64,000 bases of DNA from Collybia mongolica (lineage: Eukaryota > Basidiomycota > Agaricomycetes > Agaricales > Clitocybaceae): NCBI GenBank assembly GCA_013420905.1, contig JAAXNY010000013.1, positions 1,054,001 to 1,118,000 of the forward strand, in the 5' to 3' direction. How positions within the stretch are numbered: position 1 is the stretch's first letter; every line of letters starts with the position of its first letter. The notes beneath the pieces are model-generated. The model made no database searches. It was not told the origin of the DNA and saw only the letters and a list, made by a program, of their open reading frames with translations. Both the position numbers and the translations under genes were made by a program. Below, in pieces: positions 35,640 to 46,721 of this stretch.

Positions 35640-37105
35640 ATTGCACTCCACCTTCAACTCAGCTATTGATAGGCCAATTGACCTTGACAAGCTGGGCAAC
35701 GGTGGTCATACCCAAGCCAGGTAAACCATCGTATGACACTCCCAAGTCATTTCACCCAATAGTTCTATTGAACACACTGGGAAAACTTCTAGAGAAAATG
35801 TTGTCCACCAGGATGCAGTTTGAAGCTGCTCAACATGGTGTACTTCACCCCAATCAGTTCGGAGGAATCCGTCAGAACTCCACCAAGGATGCTGGCTGCT
35901 TTCTCACACACGTTGTCCGCTCAGGATGGCATGCCAAACTCAAGACGAGCGTTGTTGCTTTCGACCTAGCTCAGTTCTTCCCATCCATAAACCACGAGGT
36001 CCTATTACACATCCTCGAGAGACAGGGATTCGCGCCAGAAGTGGTTGCATTCTTCAGGTCATACCTCGTTGATCGTCATACTAGATACGCGTGGGACAAT
36101 GAAGTGTCCCCGCTCTTCCCATCCAGCATGGGTCTGGGACAGGGCTCCGCCATGTCCCCCATCCTCTCTGCCCTATGCCTCGCACCCCTCCTCAAGGAAT
36201 TCGAACGGAGGGTCCGCATAGCTTCACTAATTTCCTATATGGATGATGGCACCATTATAGTGCAGTCGGACACATTCGGACAGAACCTTGTTAAGCTCAA
36301 AGGGGCCTACAAAGTCATATTCGAGCTCACCCAGGCTATGGGTTTGGTTCTTGAACACAGCAAGTCAGAGGGATTCCACTTCTCTCAAAAACATGGCGAT
36401 ATCAACCCTGACATCAACCTTGGCTATGCCCCATATACTGGGGACTCCCCCCTCCGCCCTGGCACCATTTGGCGCTACCTCGGATTCTTCTTTGACTGTC
36501 CCCTCACATTCAGAGAGCACATCAAATGATACACAAACAAAGCCCTCACCTCTGTAAAGGCTATGCTCTCCCTTGGCAACTCCATGCGCGGGCTTAGGCC
36601 CAAGCACAAACGAATGCTATACCGAGCCTGTGTTCTTCCCATCGCTACATATGGGAGCAGGCTTTGGATGTACAAAGGGGCCTGCATGGCAGGGCCTCTC
36701 GATAACCTCCGGAAGATGCAAAGACAAGCATGCCTTTGGATTACTGGCACCTTCAAGACATCCCCAAACGGGGCTGGTGAGACCCTCGCAGGCATACCCC
36801 CTATCCACCTCCATGTCAGAAAGCTGGTGGAAAGGAGTCATGTCCGCTCCTGTGCGCTCCAGGCCTCACACGCCTTTCGACACCTCATCGATGGGAACCA
36901 CAAATTCTCTGTTGAGACCCTCAATGCCTGCAACCCAAGCCGTAGGCTCAGTAAACTCGTATCGCCCATTGTAGAGGCCTGGTCTAACCTTGGCCTCTCT
37001 TCCCTGGATCTGGACCCTGTCCACCCACTCAACCAACCAGGCATGCGCCCCAAGAACCTGTTCCCTGGTTGCATTGTCTATGACATTGTCACCCCCCCCA
37101 CCTAA
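35640..37105 (+). pseudogene. LINE reverse transcriptase, broken
   Basis: Copies element RNA at the nicked target. Visible blocks: WATVVIPKPGKPSYDTPKSF, HPIVLLNTLGKLLEKML, HPNQFGGI, SVVAFDLAQFFPSINHEV (first catalytic Asp), GLGQGSAMSPILSALC, and the active-site YMDD at 36236-36247, then LEHSKSEGFHFSQ. TGA at 36527-36529 ends this frame. The thumb part continues in another frame at 36563 (MLSLGNSMRGLRPKHKRMLY ... YGSRLWMYKGACM) up to 37105. The finger part between 35587 and 35665 is out of frame. Confidence 0.85.
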
Positions 37106-37124
37106 GGGCAGTGATCACCACGAG

Positions 37125-38052
37125 GAATTCATGAAGGACCACATCACATCGCTGAAGAGTGCTGTCGATGAGGCCTCTCACTCCCCATGGAGCATCTGCA
37201 TTATCACTGATGCATCCACCCCCCCCTCCTCCCATGCAGTCAGTCACGGTGTACCGCGTCTGGCACGATGGAGACTTATATGAGGACTGGTTTGCTACCG
37301 GCCTATCTACATCTGATGACGCCGAGCTGCGAGCGATTGCAGAAGGCGCCCAACAGGCAGCTGACATTGGACTAGAGGACATCCATGATGTCCATATCTT
37401 CTCCAACTCCATCAACGCCCTCAGGCGTTCCCTCGATGCGTCGCACCACTCAGGTCAAGCATCAGCCCTCAAAGTGTGCGATGTGCTGCTGCCTTGGCTG
37501 CAGCTCCGCGCCATCCACAAGATTCACCTCCACCATATTACAAGTGGTGTAGAGATTGAAGACCACCAACTGGCACACATCAGCGCTGTCTCAACTCGTG
37601 TTGAGGCAGGTGGAGCGCCGGTTATATCTGCTGACTTTGCATGACGCGAAGCAGTTACATGCATGCTTGACAGCTGGAAGTCTCTCCTCCAGTCCAAGAA
37701 GTACATTGGCTCCAATTTCCTGACGCTCTATGCGAAAAAGGACACCCCGCTCACTCCGACCCATGTAAACAATGGGCCGTGGTTGCTCAAGACTGGTCAC
37801 AGCCATGCTCTGACTGCCCGCTTGGTGCGATGCATCACTGGACACGCTCCAATTGGGGCGTTCCGATCCCGATTCTTCAAAGAGGAATCTGTCTCCTGTA
37901 GGTGCGGTGCTCCTTTGGAAACCGTACAACATGTCCTATTCGACTGTCCACGGCACGGACAGGAAGACAAGCCCAGCCGCCAGCTGCGCTATGTGTGGCT
38001 GGTTGAATTCCTCTCGGAGAACAAAAATGCATTCGCGTTCAATGTTCCCTAG
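37125..38052 (+). pseudogene. LINE RNase H remnant and C-terminal Cys/His region
   Basis: A frame with WSICIITDAS gives the first RNase H Asp. After a frame change the sequence reads STSDDAELRAIAEGAQQAAD (Glu), then VHIFSNSINALRRSLD, where the second Asp is expected but Asn is found. TGA at 37642-37644 ends it. The last block (37663-38052) reads GHSHALTARLVRCITGHAPI and CRCGAPLETVQHVLFDCPRH, a Cys-Cys-His-Cys arrangement usual at the end of such LINE proteins. Inactive by frameshift and stops. Confidence 0.7.
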
Positions 38053-38404
38053 TCCTAAACAGGCTAGGGGCGGTACTCAGTGTTCTAGGTGACGGCTATA
38101 GGGTGCTCCCTGCCCGAACATGCGAACCTGGATAATCGGTGGACTTGAAGCCACCACCTGCTGCGGAGCGCCGTAGCAGGGGGCCCACCCCCTGGCGTAG
38201 ATTGGCCCTTCCGGCCTGTGTATAACGAGCTCTGGCTCCATTCGCTAGTCTGACCCCGGTCAGGCGAGCACCCTAGCCTTGCAGCGCTTTGTCTCCTGCC
38301 CCCCTCTCCCCCCCCCTGCCCAATTACTACTTGTAGTGACCAGCACATGTATTATGTACAGTTGGTATATAAAATGTTGAACCAAAAAAAAAAAAAAAAA
38401 AAAA

Positions 38405-38874
38405 GATTAGAATTGTCTTGAAGCATTTGGTTGAAGAGATCACAGAATTGAAGAGTCCAGTTCATTTGGAACTTACTACTTGCATTATCCATTGGAATTA
38501 CTAGGTGCTTGGCCTTTAGTGCACTTGACACTGTTTGTTTTAATAAGTCACTTGGACTTATAGATCCACTTGGGATCGTTAATAATTGAATGTACACTTG
38601 GTACTCAGTCTATTGGATCAAAAGATATTATAAAAATATACCTAGCAAGCCTCAAACTTGTGTTAGGGCTTTGTCTGAATCAAACCTGTTGAGAGATCAG
38701 TGAAAAAAGGCCTTGACTAGTACTATAAAAAACTTAGTGCTTCCAAGCACTTGAACCCAAACTCAAACAGGCAATTCCTACCATTTGTGTGTTGATTATT
38801 AGATTTGGTGTGTGTGTGTGTGAGAGATTACATTACATAGCATCAGCACACTTATAGCCCAGGAGCCCCCTTTC
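38405..38874 (+). repeat. LTR fragment (right 470 bp) of the same gypsy family
   Basis: It starts directly after the LINE A-tail and follows the LTR from a point equal to about 34055 to its exact end CCCCCTTTCA, including TAGTACTAT, TTAGTGCTTC and a GT microsatellite. CpG sites of the 33-kb LTR are TpG or CpA here. The left 750 bp of this LTR copy are absent. Confidence 0.85.
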
Positions 38875-41362
38875 AGTGCACATTGGGATAATTTGCCATG
38901 GTGTTGACCTCTGTCCCAAGGTCAAATAAGGCAGGGTTTGTGCAGGTAAGAGGTTGTTTCCTTTTCTTAGAGGAAGAGGACTCATTTTGAGGGAAGTGGG
39001 GGAGATGGGGAACTAAAAGGAGGGTAGCTTTCCCCTAGTTCTCAGTAGACAGAACATAACCAATGTCCCCTTTGTATAGCCCCTGGTTGACTGTGACCCA
39101 GTCTCCAATTGATGGAGACCCTCCATGCATCTCCATATCCAGCAATTGTGTCCATTCCTCTGTCCTAATCCCAAAAAGACCATCATGGGGACAAATTATC
39201 ATTGGGGCTGAATAAAGAAGTGTCAAAAGCTTGGTGTTCATGGCAGCCTCAATGTAAAACCAGCTTTGTATAGCATCTCAGGTGAATGCTGATTGCAACC
39301 TGTGAACTGGAAGTGCATTCTGGAAGAGGTAAATAAAAGCCTCCTCCTCCCTCCCCAACTGGAGGTGGAATAAGGTATTTCTGTAAGAGGTATCACAACA
39401 TGTGGTGGTGAAGACTCACAGTGCAGCGGACCCTTAGCAATGGATAATCCAAGTCAACTGGACTGTGTATGGTGTTGATGGGTAGGTCATCCAATTCAAT
39501 GTCTGATCCTGGCATGTAACTTGAGGTAGAGGGCCATTACTGGCAGATACAAGTCCTTATGTTTTTTTTTATGTTGCGATATGATCAAGAGGTGACGTGG
39601 ATGATGACATTTTTGATTAACTTTTCTTTATATTTCTAGAACCAGGTTGTTGCAATAGAACTAGCTATCCAGAATCTCTTCAACTTTATATTACTTTTTG
39701 TTGTTGATAAGTTTAGTCCTGGAACACTTGTCAGGCATTGTCCTAGAATTAGATTGTAGGGTATAGGGAGTAGCTTGACATCATGGAAGGCCTGATGGAT
39801 ACACAACATGAAGATGTTATATGACCACACATTTGAGCTTGCAAAATACTTGTTGCACTTCTGTAAGGGGTTATGTTGCCAAGAGGCTCAGACAGGGAGC
39901 AGTATACACAGTATGAACAACCATGCAGGGAAGGGATGAGCATAGAGCACTAGAGGCTTGACTATGAGTAGAGAACCCAATCCAAGTCTATTGCAAAGGT
40001 GCCCTTCCATGGAGAGGAAGGGGCACCTTATATACAGTATGTTGTGGCTATGCCTCAAATAACAATGGAATCTGATATCAGTAACTCTACTGATGCAATG
40101 ATCCATCTGTAATATGTCAGTCCAGAGTAAACTACTATCTATCAAGGGGTTAAGGCAATGCATGTCATAATGATAGATGTAACAGCAAGGCTATGCAAGC
40201 TGTGCAATGGTGATCCTGATGGCTAGATGTAGACAAACAAATGATCCCCTTACAACTTCATCCATATCCATGGTGTATGATATTAGCAACTGCATTTGAA
40301 TTGCCAATAGAAGTTGGTGTTTATAGATCCTATACACATATCCAACAACAAAAGGTAACCATATGTATATATCTAGGCACTTCCCTTAAAAACAAGTCAG
40401 CTGGTAAAGTAGGGACTGAGACTCTCAGAGATGGACTATGTGAAAAAATTAACAAACTTGGAAATGTAGATCCATATTTGTATATTCCAAATATACATCC
40501 AACTCAGTAGCTTCTCTGGGGATATTACACTGAGCTATATGGGCCACACAGACCACACAGACAAATGCAGGTGTCTGCAGTCTGAGCTCAGACCCTGTTT
40601 GGCAGGGAGCCCTGCTTAATTGGCAGTCTGCATCTGAGCCAAGTCAAAGCTAAGTCCATAAATCCACACTGTTACTTGGATGCTCAGACCCAGCTTGGAA
40701 CAACTCCTCATGAAGTCCATGCAGACTGTCCAGGTTGCTTACTTAATCATAGTTACCATTGCTTATTTAATGCACAAAAATGCAATATTTTGGAGAGTCA
40801 AATACAAGGCCTCAAGGTTACATGTCATGTGCATAAAGCATGCAGATTAACCATTTGGTAATATGAGCTTGTCAGTCCAAGGTGCTTGTTTTTATAATGA
40901 CCCCTGCTGCCTCTCTTGGCCATTACTGGCAATGGCTGAATATTGTTGATAGGTACTACATCACCTGTCAGCCTTGTTGTCAACCTCCACCACTACATCC
41001 CCAGCTGCCCCACCCATCACCTCCCTGCCATATGATTGTGCACAATACTGCCAAGTGCAATGCCAAGTCCCACTGCCATGGATACCACCACCCTCTCTCA
41101 TACCCACCCCTCTCAGTGAAAATAACAACTGCAAAATCACAACAATAAGAGCTGCAGCAAGGACTACAGAGGCACCTGCCACATTACCAGTAACTGCCTG
41201 CCTACATCTGCTAGTGAGCAGCTAGCATGGTGGACATGGATGGTGCAGTGGTGTATTCCATATGGTAGAACCATCACCTGGTGGCTGGGTGTGCACCCCT
41301 GAATGTGCTGTCTAGACCAAGTAGTGCCAATCACCCCTGTGCCCAAACCAGATGTGTGTAAG
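38875..41362. other. CpG-poor region, no gene recognised
   Basis: Several short open frames on both strands, none with motifs I can name. An AC/CCT-rich stretch lies at about 40980-41110. Probably decayed transposon sequence. Confidence 0.45.
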
Positions 41363-41640
41363 GTGAGTGCATATGTGCCTCACATCTAGTTGCTCAGATA
41401 TACCTTGTTCTATTGTATATGCACCTATATGCTGCTGTATACCTTGAGACTACCTTGATGTAATTCTATCTACCTTGTGATATGTTCTTATTCCTTTTAC
41501 AAATATTAGTTTACTTCTTACTAATACTTTACCCCTGTACTATTTGCACAGCTCTAGTAGGCTGATATAGACTTCTAGTACACCCACAGTATTTATCCAA
41601 TGTACCTATTTATAGATTGGACTACCCCATTGTGAAACTT
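41363..41640 (+). repeat. Dispersed repeat, direct copy of 19681-19962
   Basis: Same ordered blocks as the copy at 19681 (GTGCATATG, CTAGTTGCTCAGA, ATGCTGCTGTAT, ACTACCTTG, TTTACCCCTG, TTGCACAGC, CAATGTACCTAT) over about 280 bp. The family is unknown; the nearby sequence does not show whether it is an LTR. Confidence 0.6.
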
Positions 41641-42061
41641 AAACTAATTGTTTAAATTTCAAGACAATTAATAAACAAAGAATATACCAAATAGTTAAAT
41701 CACCAAGGAAGTAATATTGATCCAAATGCCTACTTGGGTGGAGTGGGCCAACACACTGTGTGGCTCCATTCCACATTCAGGAAGTTGTAAATGAGTAGAA
41801 ACAATGTAGATGATAGTTTATAGAGGTCATGTGACCATGAGAAAATGTTACCAAGTAAACAAGCAATACCTGTGCACAAAACCCAATGCCATAGCTTGCT
41901 GGGTTATGGAGAAAACACAAAAACTATCAGAACTAACTTTTTCCAGGATCATGGACATTCAGATTGTTGTCATGAATTTGGTATACTTATATAGTGGAAT
42001 AGATCATGTGACATGTGCCAATAAATAGAGAAATCAATCTAATTTGTATTGCAGGTAAATA

Positions 42062-42577
42062 TAGTAGTAGTTGTTGATTATTCCAATGTTTAGTGTAATT
42101 TTCCACAAGGGTCATGTTTGGTAAGGGTCATTGTTGTTATAAGATGTTTTTTCACCCCTGACATAACACACAGACCTTCAAAACTAGCTGAATCTGGACA
42201 TTTCTAATATTTTACTCAAAATAGACTGTGGGAAAAATATGCTCAACAAGGAAATTGTAGAGCCATGTTTGTACATTCCAAATATATCAAAACAAAGTTA
42301 ATAGCTTTACTGGTTATGGAGAAAAACACAAAATAAATTTTCAAACATGACACTCTGAAATATTAGATATGCATAATTTTGATGGCATCATCAAAAGCAT
42401 TATGTAAGCATCCCAAATACATGTAAATTATGTCACAATACTTTGTGTTTGTGGAAAAATGCTGTAAAAAGCCACAAGAGAAGAAAAATCCCATTATGGA
42501 AATATTTTCCTGCAGTGTTGAAATATGAATCAATCAACTTTTTGCCCGAAACCTTGGTTGATAAAGAACTTGTAATA
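42062..42577 (+). repeat. Left arm of a 500-bp inverted repeat (partner 48637-49136)
   Basis: From TTCCAATGTTTAG through AAGGGTCATTGTTGTTATAA, CAAGGAAATTGTAGAGCCAT and GCCACAAGAGAAGAAAAATC to GTTGATAAAGAACTTGTAAT, this matches the reverse complement of 48637-49136 nearly throughout. The differences are mainly transitions. It is either the long terminal inverted repeat of one 7-kb element or two separate repeat copies facing each other. Confidence 0.75.
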
Positions 42578-42949
42578 ATAGACACAAGTTCCCACAGTAT
42601 TGAAATGTATATCAACCATTCAACATTTAACATTTTATTTCTAGCCTTGCATCCTGGGTTAATCAAAAACTTATCAGATATGCTAAAAATAGAAATATCA
42701 TCATCAAAGACAAAGTTCAAACAAATGTACATATGCCTGTTAAGTGTTTTTTGTTGTATTATCACATACTATATTTAATCATACTCATATAGCTAGCCAT
42801 TGTCAAGATATTGAGCATTATAGATTCCAGGAGCATCCACATTGACTTGTTTGGCTATGCTTATGGCCAAGTAATATATAAATGTGATGTTAAAATAGAT
42901 ATAATAAGAGATTATAATCAAATTTGGAATGGCAAACAAATATAAATAT

Positions 42950-43540
42950 ACATTTCCTGGTGTACCCCCTCTATAGGTCTAGGAGTAGTAGCAATTTCAA
43001 TTGTGTCTGTTAGCCTTGTATTTGCTGAGATAAGTATCATCTATATTGTGGGAATTTCTTTAATATTATTGTTTGTTTGGCCAGATGTGATGAAGTGATT
43101 TACAGACAGTATTCATTTGTAATATGTAGTAAGAAAATTGTTGTTGATGAGGTTTAGAAAAATAAAAACAAATACAAACACTTACAAACATATACATGAG
43201 GTACTACTTCACCATATCTAACACTAGCAATTTAAATTATATCCATAGGCCTTGTTGTTGCTGAGATATGCAATGATTTATATTGTGGGAACTTCAATGG
43301 TATGGTTTGTTTGGCTAGCTGTGGCAAAGTCATATACAAACTTGATATTCATTTGTAACATGCTTGTAGTGAGAGAGCTGCTTTTGATCATGATGTTTGA
43401 AGGTGAACAAACAAATACAAATACATACAAATATACCAATTGGGTAGCCCTTCACCATATCTAGTGATAGCAATTTAAATTGCATCCATAGGTCTTGTCA
43501 TTGTTGAGATACTCAATGTTTTATAGTGTGGGAAAAGTTT
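42950..43540 (+). repeat. Tandem repeat, about 240-bp unit, 2.3 copies
   Basis: The unit starts (T)AGCAATTTAAATT.CATCCATAGGCCTTGT at about 42985, 43222 and 43467, and each copy contains GCTGAGATA, TATTGTGGGAA, GTTTGTTTGGC and ATTCATTTGTAA in the same order. The third copy is cut off near 43540. AT-rich, non-coding. Confidence 0.6.
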
Positions 43541-43837
43541 GGCCCAAAGCGGAAGAAGCCTCTTGTAATTGTGCTTATGTTTGTCAACTACACTGTTAGC
43601 TCAGGGCAAAAATACTGGCATTTTATGAGAGATGAAAATCATATGTTCGAATTCATCCCATTTTCCTCACTTAAATTCATCCTCTTTTTCATCATTTTAC
43701 TGGATTGTTTTTGGATGAAAGTAGTACTAACTTTTCATCCATTGAAAGGTTGAAATGCACTCATTTTTATTTGGATATTTCATCCTCTTATAGATGTTTA
43801 AATTTGTGTGATTCAACATTTAACAATATTCTAATGA

Positions 43838-44757
43838 TTAGTAGGCTTCTGATTCATTCCCTTCCTCATCCTCCTGGTCCTCATCCTCCTAGTCCTCACC
43901 CTCCTGGTCCTCACCCTTCTGGTCCCCATCCCTTTCCCTCTCATCACTACTATCTACTTCATCCTCATCATGCTCATTTAAGTCAATGTCAACATCCATT
44001 TCCTCCTCATCATCAGCATTACTGCCCCCTACTGTATTTCCAGTCTCATTTGTATACCCACATTTACAAGCATAGGTGCATTTGTTCTTCAAATGTGACT
44101 TGATAAATTCTTGAGTGGCCCAGCCATTATGGAATTTTTTGAGGTATGTATGCTGACTTTTGGCCTGAAATAAATTATTTAAATGAGTAACAAAGCAGCA
44201 AAGAAAAGACTTACCACATGGATGATTTGACTAATGACTACTGTAGGTTGCCTGTGCCAAACAACCAAGTAGTTGAGGCCTGCATTACCAACTAAACTAC
44301 AAACACAGCACTATTACTTGTAAGAAAAAAGATTGGAGCAAAGGGCTTTAAGAAGTAAAACTTACATCAATGGCCTTGTATAAATCGGAATCATCTTGGA
44401 GTCACATTTCAGCCTGGAGATTGAATCCATTCCCTGCAACACCGCGCAGTGGGCATGGTATGACATTCTTCTGCTGTTCTTTAGCATGGGCAGCTTTGTG
44501 AAGGGCTACGAGTTCAGCTAGTCATGTTAGTATGGTATAGGAAGTATGCAAAAAAAAAAAGTAATACCTTTCATTTGCTTCATTTTTGCTTCCATTGCCA
44601 TTGTCTCTGATGTATTTATCTGTGTACCTGGTGAAACAAAATGTAATAATAGGTAACATGTTTCCATTTGAAAATCACAGTATCTACCTTTAATTCTCTG
44701 GGATGAGCCTGAAGACAATGCCACCTTGCAAGAATGAAATGCAGTAGACTTAGCCAT
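43838..44757 (-). pseudogene. Multicopy Agaricomycete gene relic with acidic repeat tail
   Basis: Minus-strand exons start MAKSTAFHSCKVALSSGSSQ and continue ELVALHKAAHAKEQQKNVIP, then GVAGNGFNLQAEM, a TGA, LQDDSDLYKAID, a further exon GNAGLNYLVVWHRQPTVVI, and KKFHNGWATQEFIKSHLKNK with a tail of Asp/Glu repeats (GEDQEGEDQEDEDQED) encoded by a 15-bp minisatellite. The layout (Gly-Asn-Gly-hydrophobic-Asn-Leu-Gln block, then NxWAT with a K-N-K helix) resembles a multicopy protein family that I recall from mushroom genomes. Its function is unknown to me. One in-frame stop indicates a pseudogene. It lies between the long inverted repeats. Confidence 0.5.
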
Positions 44758-45050
44758 AGTTTTATGGAAAAGGGTGCATCGGAGAAAGAGCTGGTGGCAA
44801 AGTTGAAGAAAGGCGAGACCGAGCGAATGAGGAGATGCTGGGAGACACAGAGAAAGAGGGTTCTTTTAAATTTGAGGTGGAGCAGGTTCCATCCCCAAGG
44901 ACAACAGAACCGAGCTCAAATCAATTTGCACAGGGGATGAAAAAGAAAAAAAAATGGGTTCTGGGCTTTGGGGTGGGCAAAGGGATTTCTATAATCTGAC
45001 TAGCTTTGGATTCCGGATCTTTAACTGTGCTTGGGTAGAACTGTTGGGGT

Positions 45051-45510
45051 TTGGGGCATGAGCACAAAATAAAACATATAAAGGACCTTGGAACTCAAAA
45101 AAATAATCACAATGTAATGGCCACTGGCCTCACACCCAACCCTCCAGACACTTCCCCTACCCACTGTGTGCTGCAGAATGATGATGTTTCCAGTCACATT
45201 GTGGAAAGCACAATGGAATCCAAGACTGAATCAGACTGTGGACCATTTGATTGTGCTTTCTTTGGTCCTTGCTCACCAGAGAATCAACTTGGTCTATTGG
45301 AAAATAGAAACTGGTTTATGGACCTTTGCAAGTCTGAATCGTCAAGCCATGGATCCAGTGTACCCAAGGATAACAGTAAGCAATAATCTAACTCCACGTA
45401 ATGCTGAAGGAAAAACTCTTACCTAGGTGATATTAAAACGGAGGCAGACATAGTCCCTGAAGAGTGTAAGGTGAATATCAGCACTATCAACCCATTGGAG
45501 GGGAAGGTAT
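45051..45510 (+). CDS. Hypothetical protein, partial
   Basis: Open frame from MGHEHKIKHIKDLGTQKNNH through SDCGPFDCAFFGPCSPENQL and a Ser-rich end. It can be spliced at GGATAACA/GTAAGC to a second exon (DIKTEADIVPEECKVNIST) that ends at a GTATGTG donor near 45508. Divergent from the relic at 43838-44757 and inside the long inverted repeats. No domain recognised; it may be a transposon-borne gene or chance. Confidence 0.25.
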
Positions 45511-46721
45511 GTGAATTGACTCACATAACCAGTTTCCGACAGTATCTTATTAATTGACAACAAAGTTTATTATTCAAATCTGTGTTGAAGGTGGCAACTT
45601 AATCAATCCGGTATTCAATTTTAACTTCCAGGAAAAAGTAAAGAGCAAAAAATGGAGACATAAATCGAGTAGAAGGGACGATGATCAGGGAAAATGGCAA
45701 AAATTATGATGTGTATATACATGTGACACAGTAAAGTCCCAAAAGATATATGCAAAATTGAAAGTAATGCCTGTTACTTATTTCGCATGAGTTTTATGAG
45801 CATCCTTTTGAAGAGCAGTCATTAATCCCTCATTTTGTGCCTTTTCTTCTTTGGTTTCATGGCCAATGCAGAGTACATCAGGGCTTAGTTCCAAATGATC
45901 CCCTGAAAGTGTTTTGTGGCCTCCCTCAGTGACGGCTAATATCATAATTGGCTGGCCATTCTCGTAACAATGGTGAATTTGGCAGACATATTAGCCCAGG
46001 TGGTCACCTTCAACTACGACCAACAATCCATTATCACATGTAGGATTGGGACGTTTTGGTGTGAGGTCTCCTAGAGGCAAGGATCCCAATGTCTTGTAGT
46101 GGTTGAACTGGACTGATAATGCTCCCTCTATCTGCACTATGGAGACCACCATTTCTTTACCTTGATATTGCCCACCTGTAACCAACACCTTTAATTTAAT
46201 ATCAATAAGCTGTGGATCTAATAATAGGGTGGTACAAAGTTGAATGCAGATTCGCAGATGCAGATGCTTTCCCACATATGCACCGGATTATGTAAGAATT
46301 TTTCGAAGTCTGTTTTGTGACACAGTGTGACTTTTAGGATAGCAAGCCACGAGCGCATTGAAAGTTTACCCAGCGACACCCCCCACCACCGTCATGGTTA
46401 TTCCACATGGTTCTTACGTATACATTTAACTCTTTATACACAAAATTTGTTCCCAACTTGACTCTGGGACACGCCAATTAATACCCATCACCTTTGAATG
46501 GATGAGATTCTTCACCCCAGAATCTATTCAAAGGCTCCAAAGTTCAAATCTGTGCTGAATTTATTCCTACAAATCATAGTCATACTTGTTTACAATCTAT
46601 AAAGTCTTTTTAGGTGCTCAGGTTCTCATAGAATGACAAAAAAATATTTTGTGTGATCATCATAGTAAGGTAGGCTTGGGTGATATCCTTGCAAGTAGAG
46701 ATTGGAGGGATAATCATATTA

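Larger units (their letters stand above)
34515..38404 (+). mobile_element. Non-LTR retrotransposon (LINE) with endonuclease, RT, RNase H and Cys/His domains
   Basis: It ends in an A-run of 21 (38384-38404) after TATATAAAATGTTGAACC. Successive frames on the + strand encode an AP-type endonuclease (34515-35586), reverse transcriptase (about 35640-36529 with the continuation 36563-37105), an RNase H remnant (about 37125-37644) and a C-terminal Cys/His region (37663-38052). That layout is seen in the I/Tad1-like fungal LINEs. ORF1 is missing: coding starts inside the endonuclease right next to the gypsy 3' LTR. Stops and frameshifts between blocks show it is inactive, but CpG content is still high, so it is not very old. 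38053-38383 is 3' UTR. Confidence 0.85.

Noticed and set aside
38875..41362. tRNA or other RNA genes in the gene-free stretches
   Set aside because: I scanned by eye for cloverleaf-like A/B box pairs here and in other gaps and found none convincing; a covariance-model search would be needed.
43860..43935. CCTCATCCTCCTGGT repeats as a CRISPR-like or regulatory array
   Set aside because: This is a 15-bp minisatellite encoding the Asp/Glu-rich tail of the relic gene on the minus strand; there are no spacers.
44734..44940. Plus-strand open frame with KELVAKLKKGETERMRRC as a gene
   Set aside because: Short, and it overlaps the first exon and 5' flank of the minus-strand relic gene; no other support.
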